Of a stretch of 64,000 nucleotides of DNA, positions 26,197 to 36,686 are shown piece after piece; position 1 is the first letter of the stretch; every line of letters begins with the position of its first letter. Source of the stretch: Stieleria mannarensis (lineage in GTDB: Bacteria; Planctomycetota; Planctomycetia; Pirellulales; Pirellulaceae). Below the pieces are notes generated by a model that did no database searches, was not told the origin of the DNA, and saw only the letters and a list, made by a program, of their open reading frames with translations. The stretch spans positions 1 through 64,000 of the forward strand of contig NZ_JACEHH010000005.1 in assembly GCF_014154935.1 (NCBI RefSeq), written 5' to 3'. A program made the position numbers and the translations under genes.

Positions 26197-28203
26197 TCAG
26201 GCGCGCTTTGCCAGGGACGATTGCACCGATTCGACCCAGTCGTCGTGGGCGACCATGTGTTGCCGTTGGATCAGCGCGTCGGCTTCGGCTTGTCGTTGCA
26301 GCCTTCGCAGCGGCGCCGAAAAATCGTTGCGGCACTCACCGGTCGGGCCCGCCGCGGCGACCATTTGGGCCGCGAGTTCCGGGCCGCGAGTGCGGACCAT
26401 TTCATCTTCGGCGGAGGCGTAGAACTGGCAGCTTCCCGGATCGCCTTGACGTCCGGCGCGTCCGGCCAGTTGGCGATCGACCCGTCGGCAGGCATGCATT
26501 TCGGCGGCGGCGACATGCAACCCGCCGGCGGCCCGGGCAGCGGAATCGAGTTTGATGTCGGTTCCGCGGCCGGCCATGTTGGTCGCGACGGTGACGGTTC
26601 CCGCGGCACCGGCTCGGGCGACGATCGACGCCTCTTCGTCGTCCTGCAAGCCGTTCAAGACGACGTGCGCGATGCCTTTGGCGGCCAACCGCCTACTCAG
26701 CTGCTTACTCTCCTGGATCGTCCGCGTCCCGATCAAAACCGGCTGGCCACGTCGACTTCGCCCGGCTGCGTCGTCGGCGATCGCGTCGAATTTGTTTTCA
26801 CACGAGTCAAAGCACCGCAGCGGAAGCGGTTTCCGCTGGCAGGGGCGGTGGGTTTCGACACGGACGACGGGCAGACGATAGAACTCGCGCAGCTCCGATT
26901 CACTGTCCTCGGCCGTCCCGGTCAGTCCGGCCACACCGTCGTAGAACCCGATGTAGCGCTGACGGGTGATCCGGGCGTGGGTTTCGTTTTCGGCGGTCGC
27001 TTCGACGTGCTCTTTGACCTCGACCGCCTGGTGCAGCCCGCTGCTCCATTTGCGTTCGTCATGGATGCGGCCTGTGTTTTGGTCGACGATCATGACTTGA
27101 TCGTCTCGCACGACGTAATCGACGTCGCGCTGGAGCATGCATTCGGCGCGGAGCGCGTTCTCGACCAACTGGCTCCAGGGGCGGGCCAGCTGGCCTGCCG
27201 GGCGTCCGTCGAATGCTTCGTGGACGACCTTCCATCCCTGGGCTGTCAATCGTACCGTGCGCTTGACGTTGTCGATCACATAGTCGCGACGGTTGCTTAA
27301 TTCCAACGCCACGCGGCGGGCGAATTGATACAGCGCCGGCGCGGTCGCCGCGCGGCTTTTCCCACCGCTCAAGATCAACGGCGTCGTCGCTTCGTCGATC
27401 AACACGCTGTCGGCTTCGTCGATGATCGCGAACGCGTGGCCGCGTTGGGCGGGCGTGGATTCGCGGTGGTCGATCCCTTGCAGCGAGCGGAGGAATTGGT
27501 CGCCGAGTCGCATGCGTTGGCGAGAACGAAGTGCCAGTTGGTCTTTCAGAAAATCGAATCCGAACTCATACCCCGGACCATAGGTGATGTCGCAGGCATA
27601 AGCGTCGATCTTCTCTTCGATGGGGCCTTGGGGTTGCAGCAGTCCGACGCTGAACCCGAGCAAGTCATAGACGGGTTTCAGTTCATCGTGGTCGCGCCGG
27701 GACAGGTAGTCGTTGGTGGTCGCGACATGGACGCCCCGCCCGGACCAGGCGTGCAGCACCGTCGGCAGCGCCGTGGTGATCGTCTTGCCCTCGCCGGTTT
27801 GGATCTCCGCGATCGCACCGGCCGAGAGCACGAATCCGCCGCATAGTTGGACGTCGTAGTAGGACATCCCCGTCACACGCCGCAGCGCCTCGCCGGTCAA
27901 TGCAAACGACTCGACGACGTTTTCGACCAGGATGGCCTGGTCGCGGGTGCGAATCCGATCGCGACACTGTGCGGCAACGACTCGAAAGGATCGATCGTCG
28001 AGCGCGGCGAGTTGTCGAGCGCGGTCCCGAATCTGTTCGATCCACTGCCCTGTCGATTGCGACACCGTTTGCATGCCACGCTTCGGTTGCCCGGTCAGGC
28101 CGCGATAGCTGGTGATGGTGGGGCGTGAGCGGAGCATGGACGGTGCGTGACGCGTGAAAACCGAAGGAGACACGTCGTGAAAATCGACGGAATCACTTCG
28201 CAC
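26197..28203 (-). CDS. short SecA paralogue (SecA-like ATPase, 668 aa)
   Basis: SecA is the motor ATPase of the Sec pathway. Here Walker A is QTGEGKT (135-141), the DEAD box is IDEADSVL (261-268), and helicase motifs MAGRGTDIKL and LAGRAGRQGDPG appear later, so both nucleotide-binding folds and the preprotein-binding region are present. The protein ends after a helix resembling the first part of the scaffold domain. The helical-wing domain and the cysteine-rich C-terminal linker of full SecA (about 900 aa) are missing. The N-terminal 22 residues before MLRSRPTITSY may not be translated; Met23 (ATG at 28137) is an alternative start. It is likely an accessory SecA rather than the housekeeping one. 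No secY2 or dedicated substrate is adjacent. Confidence 0.93.
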   Translation of the reverse strand: MRSDSVDFHDVSPSVFTRHAPSMLRSRPTITSYRGLTGQPKRGMQTVSQSTGQWIEQIRDRARQLAALDDRSFRVVAAQCRDRIRTRDQAILVENVVESFALTGEALRRVTGMSYYDVQLCGGFVLSAGAIAEIQTGEGKTITTALPTVLHAWSGRGVHVATTNDYLSRRDHDELKPVYDLLGFSVGLLQPQGPIEEKIDAYACDITYGPGYEFGFDFLKDQLALRSRQRMRLGDQFLRSLQGIDHRESTPAQRGHAFAIIDEADSVLIDEATTPLILSGGKSRAATAPALYQFARRVALELSNRRDYVIDNVKRTVRLTAQGWKVVHEAFDGRPAGQLARPWSQLVENALRAECMLQRDVDYVVRDDQVMIVDQNTGRIHDERKWSSGLHQAVEVKEHVEATAENETHARITRQRYIGFYDGVAGLTGTAEDSESELREFYRLPVVRVETHRPCQRKPLPLRCFDSCENKFDAIADDAAGRSRRGQPVLIGTRTIQESKQLSRRLAAKGIAHVVLNGLQDDEEASIVARAGAAGTVTVATNMAGRGTDIKLDSAARAAGGLHVAAAEMHACRRVDRQLAGRAGRQGDPGSCQFYASAEDEMVRTRGPELAAQMVAAAGPTGECRNDFSAPLRRLQRQAEADALIQRQHMVAHDDWVESVQSSLAKRA

Positions 28204-28340
28204 ACTTCACGCGTCTTCAGGGTGCCAGCCGGACAGGACGGGAAAAACGTGTTTCCAGGTGTGACAATCGTTCTGGCGGGAATAACCGGGCGGGTTCGAG
28301 AATGCTGGGTAAGAAGATTTCGGAGGTAAGAAATTATCGC

Positions 28341-28382
28341 CCCTCCCCTCGCTGCGCTCGCCCCTCCCTGCCAGGGAGGGTT
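28341..28382. repeat. family-E GC-rich palindrome
   Basis: cccctcccctcgctgcgctc followed by a small cctccctgccagggagg palindrome. The same theme occurs at 33210-33232, 37564-37690 and 57177-57321. Confidence 0.6.
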
Positions 28383-28439
28383 AATTGCCAAAAGCCGCAG
28401 AGCGTCCGCCAGCGAGGGTCACATCGGTTGCAGTCCACG

Positions 28440-29645
28440 CTAGCCGCGGCGGATTTCGCTGCCTTTGAAGTACAGGGTGATTCGATACACCTTTTTTTGG
28501 CGGCAGGTGATCTTGCCGGTTTCCAAGTTGACTTTTTCGGGGATGGCCCGGCGGCGGACGTCGATCATGGCGTGGTAACCGCGTTCGGAAAAGATGTCGA
28601 TCAACATCTGCAATGCCAGCGGGTTGTCCAAGATTTCGTCTTCGCTGCTGATCGTCGCGCGGCCGGAGATGGCGTGCCGCAAGATGATCGGTACCAGCTT
28701 GGCTTCGATCAATTCGACGACGGCATGGAAGATTTCTCCGTGATCGTACTCGTAGGCATCCAATCGACTGACCAGATCACGGCGCGCGTGTTGGATGATG
28801 TCACTGGCCAGCGGGATGTCGCCGATCGCATGGAACGTTCTCGGGTCCAGCTCCAACGAACTCTGGTATTCCAGTTCGTTGAGAATGTTCTCCTGGACGA
28901 CGACCAGATCGGCCTGGGCGTTGATGAAGTGGAAGTGAAAGATTTGCTTCAGCGAGACAAGCGCGTCGTAGGTCTTTTCCTTGAACACGCGATAACGGTT
29001 TCGCGCCAGCGCCTCGTTGAAGTCGGTGGCGCGTTCTTCCCATAGTTCTCCGATCCCGCTGCGGGCGACCTCTTCGTTGTGCGCGATGACTTGACGACCA
29101 CGAGACAATTGGCGTTTGACGCTCTCGGATTCGTCGACGAACAACACCATGATGTGAAACACCGGCGGTTTCATCTGCACCAGGTGCGGGTTGTCGATCA
29201 GCTCACGGCGGAGCGCTTTCATGCGGTCGTAAAGCGACTTCAGGCATTCGACCTGGACCTTGGTGCGGGGAAAACCGTCTAGGATCGCGCCGTTTTGATA
29301 CTCCGGTTCCAACAGTTTGCGGAACACCAGCGAAACGACTTCGCGGTCGCCGACCATGCCGCCACGGGCTTTGATCTGTTGCGCTTCGGGGGTGCTGAGC
29401 AGCTCGCTGACCACGATCGGCTCGGCCGTGATGTCACGGACCTGGCGGATGAAGTCGGTGTTGGTGCCCTTGCCGGCACCGGGGGCTCCGCCCAGCAGGA
29501 TCAGTTCGGTGGGAAAGCGGAGGTTCAGTTTTCCCTTTTCGAATTCCAGTTCTTTCCAGACGGAATTGAAGATCAATTGCGCGTCTTTGACCTCAAGATC
29601 GGCCGGCGGATTCGGCTTGGGTTCGGGATCAGCAGCAGGGTTCAC
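28440..29645 (-). CDS. adenylate-kinase-like nucleotide kinase with extra C-terminal domain
   Basis: The N-terminal half matches nucleoside-monophosphate kinases: P-loop GGAPGAGKGT (52-61) and the NMP-binding DGFPR (123-127). Adenylate kinases of ~215 residues end where this protein continues for some 150 more residues, with a helical segment (LASDIIQHARRDLVSRLDAY) and a final basic, beta-rich tail. The extra part is not recognised and could bind another ligand or a partner. A lid with zinc cysteines is not seen. It is a single gene whose neighbours give no hint of substrate. Confidence 0.88.
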   Translation of the reverse strand: MNPAADPEPKPNPPADLEVKDAQLIFNSVWKELEFEKGKLNLRFPTELILLGGAPGAGKGTNTDFIRQVRDITAEPIVVSELLSTPEAQQIKARGGMVGDREVVSLVFRKLLEPEYQNGAILDGFPRTKVQVECLKSLYDRMKALRRELIDNPHLVQMKPPVFHIMVLFVDESESVKRQLSRGRQVIAHNEEVARSGIGELWEERATDFNEALARNRYRVFKEKTYDALVSLKQIFHFHFINAQADLVVVQENILNELEYQSSLELDPRTFHAIGDIPLASDIIQHARRDLVSRLDAYEYDHGEIFHAVVELIEAKLVPIILRHAISGRATISSEDEILDNPLALQMLIDIFSERGYHAMIDVRRRAIPEKVNLETGKITCRQKKVYRITLYFKGSEIRRG

Positions 29646-29711
29646 GATGCAAGGGTCTGGGCTGGGCGGAACGGACGAGGAATCGGCAGGCTATAGGGTA
29701 GCACGGTCGGA

Positions 29712-30398
29712 TCAATACGGCACGTCGATCGAATCACATAAGAAACGCATCAAGGGTCTGGCCTGTTTGACACGCTGGACGATCAAATCCACGATCCCGT
29801 CGCCGGTTAGCTCCGCCTCGCTCAGCGGCGCGATCGCGATGAAATCCTTGCGCCGCAGGTCTTCGATCATCGGATGGTCTTTGGGGTAATCGCGGGGGGC
29901 CGTTTTCAGGCTCTCGCCGACGAATTCGTAATCCGCCCGAAAGGCCTTGTTGTCGCGGGCCCGTTTCCAGGCTTTCGGGTCGGCGTCGATGGCGGCCCGG
30001 ATCGACGAGAGCACCGTGCTATCGGGCCGCCAGCTGCCGGCCCCGATAAAGCACTCACGCGGCTCCAGATGCAAGTAGATGCCGGGGGCGTGAATGTCCT
30101 TGCCCGCCTGATGGCGAAACGAAATCCCGACGTTGGTCTTGTAAGGGTCCTTGTTCTTACTGAATCGGGTGTCACGGTAGATTCGCATGATCGAACCGTT
30201 GTGCGCCTTGGGGACGACATGCAGCATCGGGGCGCAGCGTGCGAGTGGTTTTTCCAGCCGTGCGACCAACTCGACCGCCGGACCGAGCACGTCTTGCTGG
30301 TACAGATGCTTGTGCTCGGCGAACCACTCGCGATCGTTGTTCTGTTTCAACTTGCGAAGAAACGAGAAAAGCGATTTGGGAAGAATGGCGTGACTCAT
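29712..30398 (-). CDS. DUF2461 family protein
   Basis: Conserved bacterial family (DUF2461, TIGR02453) of unknown function, about 220-230 residues. The N-terminal phrase FLRKLKQNNDREWFAEHKH and the central RDTRFSKNKDPYKTNVG are typical of the family. The ATG at 30398 (MSHAILPKSLF) is chosen because the longer frame begins with an improbable Pro-rich stretch. No signal peptide or membrane segment. It stands alone between the kinase-like gene and the family-G hairpin. Confidence 0.9.
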   Translation of the reverse strand: MSHAILPKSLFSFLRKLKQNNDREWFAEHKHLYQQDVLGPAVELVARLEKPLARCAPMLHVVPKAHNGSIMRIYRDTRFSKNKDPYKTNVGISFRHQAGKDIHAPGIYLHLEPRECFIGAGSWRPDSTVLSSIRAAIDADPKAWKRARDNKAFRADYEFVGESLKTAPRDYPKDHPMIEDLRRKDFIAIAPLSEAELTGDGIVDLIVQRVKQARPLMRFLCDSIDVPY

Positions 30399-30525
30399 AC
30401 AGACCACCGGTGAGGGGGGAGGACGTCGCATCGTGGGATCGCGCAGAACCCTCGCGCAGGGCCGAACCGGCTGGTGTCAAGTGCCTCTCAGCCGTCTGGC
30501 GCCAGCCCATTGCCACCTACGTCAT

Positions 30526-30600
30526 GAGCCGGCGGCGCTAGCCGCGGGCCTTGGATTGCCCTTCGAGACTTGGAAGGCCCGAGGCTAGCGTCTACGGCTC
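30526..30600. repeat. family-G palindrome
   Basis: Terminal inverted repeat gagccggcggcgctagccgc against gaggctagcgtctacggctc (about 20 bases, few mismatches), enclosing a ccttgg...tggaagg core. One copy in this window. It lies between the DUF2461 start and the stop of the next minus-strand gene. Confidence 0.75.
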
Positions 30601-30657
30601 AGTTTGTGATCGAAAGTGGAAAACGATGCTCAGCGTTGCAGTCTAGGATCGACGGCG

Positions 30658-31674
30658 CTAACGTTGCGTCGGGGTGATCCCGCGTTCCTGCACGAGTTTG
30701 GCTGCCGCCGTCCTCTTTGCCAAGTGTCGCTGGGCGACGTTGATGATCGTGCGGGCAAATTCGGCTCGGGTGGGTGCGTCGATTTGCGGCATCCGATCGA
30801 CCATCTCCAACATGCCCTCGGGGTTTTTCTCGCAGGCTTGGGAGATCTGGCTGATGAAGCTGGCGGTTTCGATGAAGTTGTGATCCGCCGATTTTCCGAT
30901 CAACCCGCCCAGCGAACGGGCGATGATGTCGGCACCCAGGCTTTCGAATTTGATGTAGCAATCCAGGGTGCCGGTGACGGTGGTCGATCCGTCCGCGGCG
31001 GCCGCGTAGGTGCTTTTGAAGACGAACACGCCTTTGCCCAGGATCGGTTTTTGGACGAATTTGCCATCGTACATCCCGTCGGCCAGGAAAACGTGCAGGT
31101 TGCGATCACCGTACAGCAAGTCGATCTGGCAGGTCGTTCCGCTGCCGTCGACCGCGTCCAGTCGGTAGGGCCCGACACGGGTCGCCTGGACCTTGGTGAT
31201 CCCCATCAAATCCCAAATTCCGATGATCGCTTCGGGATGCCGGGTCAGAAACAGAAACAGTTCTTCGTCACAGCGAATCGCCTGGGTGGGCAGACGGCGG
31301 AAAAGCGTCGGCTTGTCCGTCACCGCGGCGAGTTTTTCTTGCGCGTGCTCGGTCAGACGCTCCATCGGCAGGGCGCTGAGCAACTCGTTCTGGCGCGAGG
31401 ACGTCCCGCCGGTTTTTCCGCCCAACAGCGACCGCAGACCAAACAGGTCACCGCGCGACGCTTGATCGTCTCGGTCGTCGTCCTGGTCGGAGTGGGCGTG
31501 GGTGGCCGAGCGGTAGCGAGATTTTCCCGCCGGGCCGTCGGCGGCACAGGGCGAACCGGCCAGCGCCGAGCACAAGGCCAAGGCGACCAGCAACCCCGGC
31601 GCGGATGGCCGCGGGGCGGGCGAGCCGGAGACGTGCCAAAGGCCCGCGATCGTGTGTCCCCTCGTCTTGGCCAC
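30658..31674 (-). CDS. secreted hypothetical protein (about 338 aa)
   Basis: Not recognised. Residues from the GTG at 31674 give a likely signal peptide with core PGLLVALALCSALAGS, so export is probable. The body has no cysteine pair or known catalytic motif; it is acidic to neutral with a helical C-terminal half. The frame runs open far upstream through the antisense strand of pgk, so the start is uncertain. The GTG is chosen because a purine-rich CAGGGA lies five bases upstream and the hydrophobic core follows. Divergent from pgk. Confidence 0.7.
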   Translation of the reverse strand: MAKTRGHTIAGLWHVSGSPAPRPSAPGLLVALALCSALAGSPCAADGPAGKSRYRSATHAHSDQDDDRDDQASRGDLFGLRSLLGGKTGGTSSRQNELLSALPMERLTEHAQEKLAAVTDKPTLFRRLPTQAIRCDEELFLFLTRHPEAIIGIWDLMGITKVQATRVGPYRLDAVDGSGTTCQIDLLYGDRNLHVFLADGMYDGKFVQKPILGKGVFVFKSTYAAAADGSTTVTGTLDCYIKFESLGADIIARSLGGLIGKSADHNFIETASFISQISQACEKNPEGMLEMVDRMPQIDAPTRAEFARTIINVAQRHLAKRTAAAKLVQERGITPTQR

Positions 31675-31980
31675 CAATATCCCTGCGTCGTGTTCGGAAC
31701 GCGTCTTGTTGGGAACGCGCCGTGTTCGGAACTGGGGCCGCACCGGCCACCATCCCACCGGTAAGGATTCGGCGATTGGCGGTCGGAGAGTTGAGTCAAA
31801 ACCGGCACGCCCGCCCGGCCGGGCCTTTCGCCGGTGCGCCGGCTGGGCCGCCCGCCGACGATTTCCCCGATCTTGCCCGAATTCGTTCAAGTTGCTGGGA
31901 CTCGACACTGCACAGCGGATCTCGATAATCGCATCCCAGCGATGCAGATCACACTCCCCCCTCACACACCCAAACGACCG
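31675..31980. promoter_or_regulatory. divergent promoter region of pgk and the secreted-protein gene
   Basis: 306 bases between two divergent starts. A 12-base direct repeat cgtgttcggaac occurs at 31689-31700 and 31721-31732. No clear -35/-10 pair could be placed for either gene, so promoter positions are left open. Confidence 0.4.
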
Positions 31981-33177
<1,197 letters not shown>

Positions 33178-33209
33178 GGGCCAGGGGCAGAAACGCCGCG
33201 TTGAGAAAC

Positions 33210-33232
33210 GACCCTCCCGGGCCGGGAGGGTC
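33210..33232 (+). terminator. family-E hairpin after pgk
   Basis: gaccctcccg and cgggagggtc are perfect complementary 10-base arms around three bases, 33 bases after the pgk stop. No T-run follows, so factor-independent termination is uncertain. Confidence 0.5.
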
Positions 33233-33250
33233 GAGCGAGGGGAGGGTCAA

Positions 33251-33316
33251 ACGTAGCTACCTTCGCCAGAAGGTGGATCCGCGGCGTTTCCCACGCTCTG
33301 GCGAGCGTAGCTACGT
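33251..33316. repeat. family-C palindromic repeat, copy 2
   Basis: Ends acgtagctaccttcgccaga and tctggcgagcgtagctacgt are inverted repeats with two mismatches; the centre reads aggtggatccgcggcgttt. One of the best-preserved copies, between pgk and the glucosidase gene. Confidence 0.9.
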
Positions 33317-33403
33317 CAAAGTGTCGCCGTCCAGGTAAACTCCTCCGCGCCCCTCCCCGTTAGGCGGGGTACCTTCATTTCTTCTTACCCTCACCCGCTG
33401 CCC

Positions 33404-36142
33404 ATGACTGCTGAAGATCGACGCCTGCACGAAAGCGCCCAACGACTTCAAAACTGGCAGCGTTGGGGGCCGTATCTGTCGGAGCGACAATGGGGGACGG
33501 TCCGGGAAGATTACAGTGACGGTGGCGATGCGACCTGGAGCTACTTTCCGCACGATCACGCACGGAGCCGGGCGTATCGCTGGGGGGAAGACGGGTTGCT
33601 GGGGATCACCGATCGCCAAGGCCGATTGTGTTTTTCGGTCGCGTTGTGGAACGGCCGCGACCCGATTCTCAAAGAGCGTCTTTTCGGCGTGACCGGACCG
33701 GAAGGCAACCACGGCGAGGACGTCAAAGAGTGTTATTACTACCTCGACAGCACGCCGACGCACAGCTACATGCGGGCGTTGTACAAGTACCCGCATGCGA
33801 TCTTTCCCTACGACGAATTGGTGGACGTTTCACGCAGCCGTGGACGCACCGAACCGGAATACGAACTGACCGACACCGGCGTCTTTGACCAATCCCGTTA
33901 CTTCGACGTCGAAGTCGAATACGCCAAGGCCGGCCCCGATGACATCCTGATCCGGTTGAACATCACCAATCGTGGGCCGCAACCGGCCGTGCTGCACGTC
34001 TTGCCCCAGCTATTCTTTCGCAACACGTGGACGTGGCAATGTACCGATGAAGGTTGCACGACGCGGCCGACGATGAAACTGGTCGGCGACGTCGTCAAAA
34101 CGTTTCACGAAACCCTGAACGAGTTTTGGTTTGCCTGTGATTGCATGGGCACCCCGGACACCTGGGCGTGGTTGTTCACCGACAACGAAACCAACGCGGT
34201 CCGGCACCCGGATCTGGCATCGGAGTCCGACTACTACAAGGACGCGTTTCACCAATTTGTCGTCAAGGGTGAAGTCAAGACGATCAACCCGGACCAACGA
34301 GGCACCAAGTGTGCCGCCTATGGATTGGACCTGGTGCTGCCCGGGGTGACCAAGACGATTAAGGTGCGATTGTCCGGCACCGAGGAACCGATCGTCGCGA
34401 AGGATTGCGGCGGCGACATCCAACGTTACTCAGCTCTGGCATTGGGCGAGTCCTTTGATTCGGTGTTCGAGCAGCGAAAAGCGGAGGCCGATGAGTTCTA
34501 CGCCACCCGCATTCCCGATTCGGTGCCCGAGTGCCGGCGGCCGGTGATCCGCCAAGCCTATGCCGGGCTGTTGTGGACCAAGCAGTTCTATCATTACGTG
34601 GTCCGCACTTGGCTGGACGGTGATCCCAACGGCCCGACCAGCAGCGACGCACGGCGGCACGGACGCAACAGCGAATGGCGTCACCTGTTCAACCGCGACG
34701 TGATCTCGATGCCCGACAAGTGGGAATATCCTTGGTACGCGGCCTGGGACCTGGCGTTTCACATGGTTCCGATGGCGCACCTGGATTACGGATTCGCCAA
34801 AGACCAGATGATTCTGTTTCTGCGCGAATGGTACATGCACCCCAACGGCCAGATCCCGGCCTATGAGTGGCACCTCGATGACGTCAATCCGCCCGTCCAT
34901 GCCTGGGGCGTGTGGCAGGTCTACAAGGCCAGCGGCCCGCGTCATCAGCGTGACAAATTGTTTCTGGCCAAAGCGTTTCAAAAGTTGCTGTTGAACTTCA
35001 CTTGGTGGGTCAATCGCAAAGACCCGCGTGGCAAGAACATCTTTTCCGGCGGCTTTTTGGGGCTGGATAACATCGGGGTCTTCGACCGCAGCAAGCCGCT
35101 GCCGCGGGGGCACCTGGAACAAGCCGACGGAACGGCGTGGATGGCGTTTTACTGTGGCACGATGCTGCGGATGGCGATCGAGTTGGCCGACAAGAACGAA
35201 GCCTACGGCGACATGGCCAGCAAGTTCTTTGAGCACTACATCGCGATCGCCGAGGCGATGAACAGCATGGACGGATCGGGGCTGTGGGACGAATCCGAAG
35301 GTTTCTATTACGACCACCTGTTCGTCGATGGCCAATCCATTCCGATCCGCGTGCGGTCGCTGGTCGGATTGCTGCCACTGACCACCGGTGTGATTCTGGA
35401 AGAAGACATCATCGACAAGCTGCCGGGGTTCAAGAAACGGATGAAGTGGTTCTTGAACAGCCGTCCCGATCTGTCGCAACACATGACGTACATGGAGGGC
35501 GAGGATCCCGAGGAGACGACGATCACGCGGCGATTGTTGGCGATCCCCAGCGAAGACCGGTTTCGACGATTGCTGAGTGTGATGCTGGACGAAACGGAGT
35601 TCCTGTCGCCCTATGGCATTCGCAGCATGTCGGCCGCTCACGGTGCCGAACCGTTTGTGTTCGATTTCGGCGGCCAGCATCACGAAGTCCAATACGTGCC
35701 CGGCGAGAGCGAGAGCGGGATGTTTGGCGGCAACAGCAATTGGCGGGGACCGATCTGGTTGCCGATGAATTACCTGATCATCCAGTCGCTGAAGCGCTAC
35801 CACGCCTTCTACGGCGATTCGTTCCAAGTCGAATGCCCGACCGGCAGCGGGCACCGCATGACGTTGATGGAAGTCGCCCGAGAATTGGAAGACCGCTGCA
35901 TCTCGTTGTTCGAACGCGATGAGACGGGGGCCCGCCCGGCGCACGGCGAGGAGTCACGCTATAGCAACGATCCGGCTTGGAAAGAACTGGTTTTGTTCTA
36001 CGAGTACTTCCACGCCGACAACGGAAAAGGTCTCGGGGCGAGCCATCAAACCGGCTGGACGGCCTTGGTGGCGTCGATGATCCGCAGCCAGGCCAACGTG
36101 CCCAAGCATCTTGGCGAGACACTGATCCCCGGGCGCGGTTGA
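33404..36142 (+). CDS. GH63-like (MGH1-type) glucosidase, 912 aa
   Basis: Glycoside hydrolase of the (alpha/alpha)6-barrel GH63/mannosylglycerate-hydrolase-like type, often annotated simply as glucosidase. The segment WEYPWYAAWDLAFHMV (near 439) and GGNSNWRGPIWLPMNYL (near 775) are the characteristic barrel motifs; acidic residues within them are the likely catalytic ones. A large N-terminal beta-rich domain (about 1-380) precedes the barrel. No signal peptide, so it probably acts in the cytoplasm, perhaps on trehalose-like or glycogen-derived sugars; the exact substrate cannot be read. Single gene, convergent with the YjbQ-family gene. Confidence 0.92.
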   Translation: MTAEDRRLHESAQRLQNWQRWGPYLSERQWGTVREDYSDGGDATWSYFPHDHARSRAYRWGEDGLLGITDRQGRLCFSVALWNGRDPILKERLFGVTGPEGNHGEDVKECYYYLDSTPTHSYMRALYKYPHAIFPYDELVDVSRSRGRTEPEYELTDTGVFDQSRYFDVEVEYAKAGPDDILIRLNITNRGPQPAVLHVLPQLFFRNTWTWQCTDEGCTTRPTMKLVGDVVKTFHETLNEFWFACDCMGTPDTWAWLFTDNETNAVRHPDLASESDYYKDAFHQFVVKGEVKTINPDQRGTKCAAYGLDLVLPGVTKTIKVRLSGTEEPIVAKDCGGDIQRYSALALGESFDSVFEQRKAEADEFYATRIPDSVPECRRPVIRQAYAGLLWTKQFYHYVVRTWLDGDPNGPTSSDARRHGRNSEWRHLFNRDVISMPDKWEYPWYAAWDLAFHMVPMAHLDYGFAKDQMILFLREWYMHPNGQIPAYEWHLDDVNPPVHAWGVWQVYKASGPRHQRDKLFLAKAFQKLLLNFTWWVNRKDPRGKNIFSGGFLGLDNIGVFDRSKPLPRGHLEQADGTAWMAFYCGTMLRMAIELADKNEAYGDMASKFFEHYIAIAEAMNSMDGSGLWDESEGFYYDHLFVDGQSIPIRVRSLVGLLPLTTGVILEEDIIDKLPGFKKRMKWFLNSRPDLSQHMTYMEGEDPEETTITRRLLAIPSEDRFRRLLSVMLDETEFLSPYGIRSMSAAHGAEPFVFDFGGQHHEVQYVPGESESGMFGGNSNWRGPIWLPMNYLIIQSLKRYHAFYGDSFQVECPTGSGHRMTLMEVARELEDRCISLFERDETGARPAHGEESRYSNDPAWKELVLFYEYFHADNGKGLGASHQTGWTALVASMIRSQANVPKHLGETLIPGRG

Positions 36143-36183
36143 CACGCCCGCTTGGCACGAAATGCATCGTAAATCGCCGTGCG

Positions 36184-36252
36184 AACATCGCTACCTTCGC
36201 CAGAAGGTGGATCGCCAGCGGATACCACGCTCTGGCGAGCGTAGCTACGTCG
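36184..36252. repeat. family-C palindromic repeat, copy 3
   Basis: Same ends as copy 2 (ccttcgccagaaggtggat ... tctggcgagcgtagctacgt). It lies between the stops of the glucosidase (36142) and the YjbQ-family gene (36270), a convergent position where a hairpin could end both transcripts. Confidence 0.85.
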
Positions 36253-36269
36253 AAGGTGGCGTTGTCCGG

Positions 36270-36686
36270 CTACAGCCCGGTCAGGGTCAGCACGAGTCGG
36301 CGGGACCCGCCGTGATTGCGGTGTTCGCACAGGTAGATGCCTTGCCAGGCGCCCAGGAGTAATCGGCCGCCGCCGATCGGGATCTGGACGCTGGCCCCCA
36401 TCATGCTGGCTTTGACATGGGCCGGCATGTCGTCGCGGCCTTCCAGGGTGTGAACATAGGGAAGGTTTTCCGGGACCGCGTGGTTGATGGCCGTTTCGAA
36501 ATCCGTCCGCACGTCGGGATCCGCATTTTCGTTGATGGTCAGCGAAGCGCTAGTGTGCTGGATGAAGACGTGCAGCAGTCCGGTTTGCACCGTGGCGATC
36601 TCCGGCACGCAGTCCACGACTTCGTCGGTCACCAGATGGAACCCCCGCGGCCGCGCCGAAAGCGTCAATGTTCGCTGAACCCACAT
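36270..36686 (-). CDS. YjbQ / UPF0047 family protein
   Basis: Small conserved family (UPF0047), members of which can show weak thiamine-phosphate synthase activity. The signature is the HTSASLTINENADPDV stretch, with an earlier FHLVTDEV and a C-terminal GTWQGI-type segment (GAWQGIYLCEHRN). The ATG at 36686 (MWVQRTLTLSAR) gives 138 residues, the family's usual size; the 16 earlier in-frame residues are unlikely. Single gene; divergent from the small gene at 37242 across a 555-base gap. Confidence 0.93.
   Translation of the reverse strand: MWVQRTLTLSARPRGFHLVTDEVVDCVPEIATVQTGLLHVFIQHTSASLTINENADPDVRTDFETAINHAVPENLPYVHTLEGRDDMPAHVKASMMGASVQIPIGGGRLLLGAWQGIYLCEHRNHGGSRRLVLTLTGL

Noticed and set aside
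34430-35944. 504-residue minus-strand frame
   Set aside because: Entirely antisense to the glucosidase gene and without any recognisable motif.
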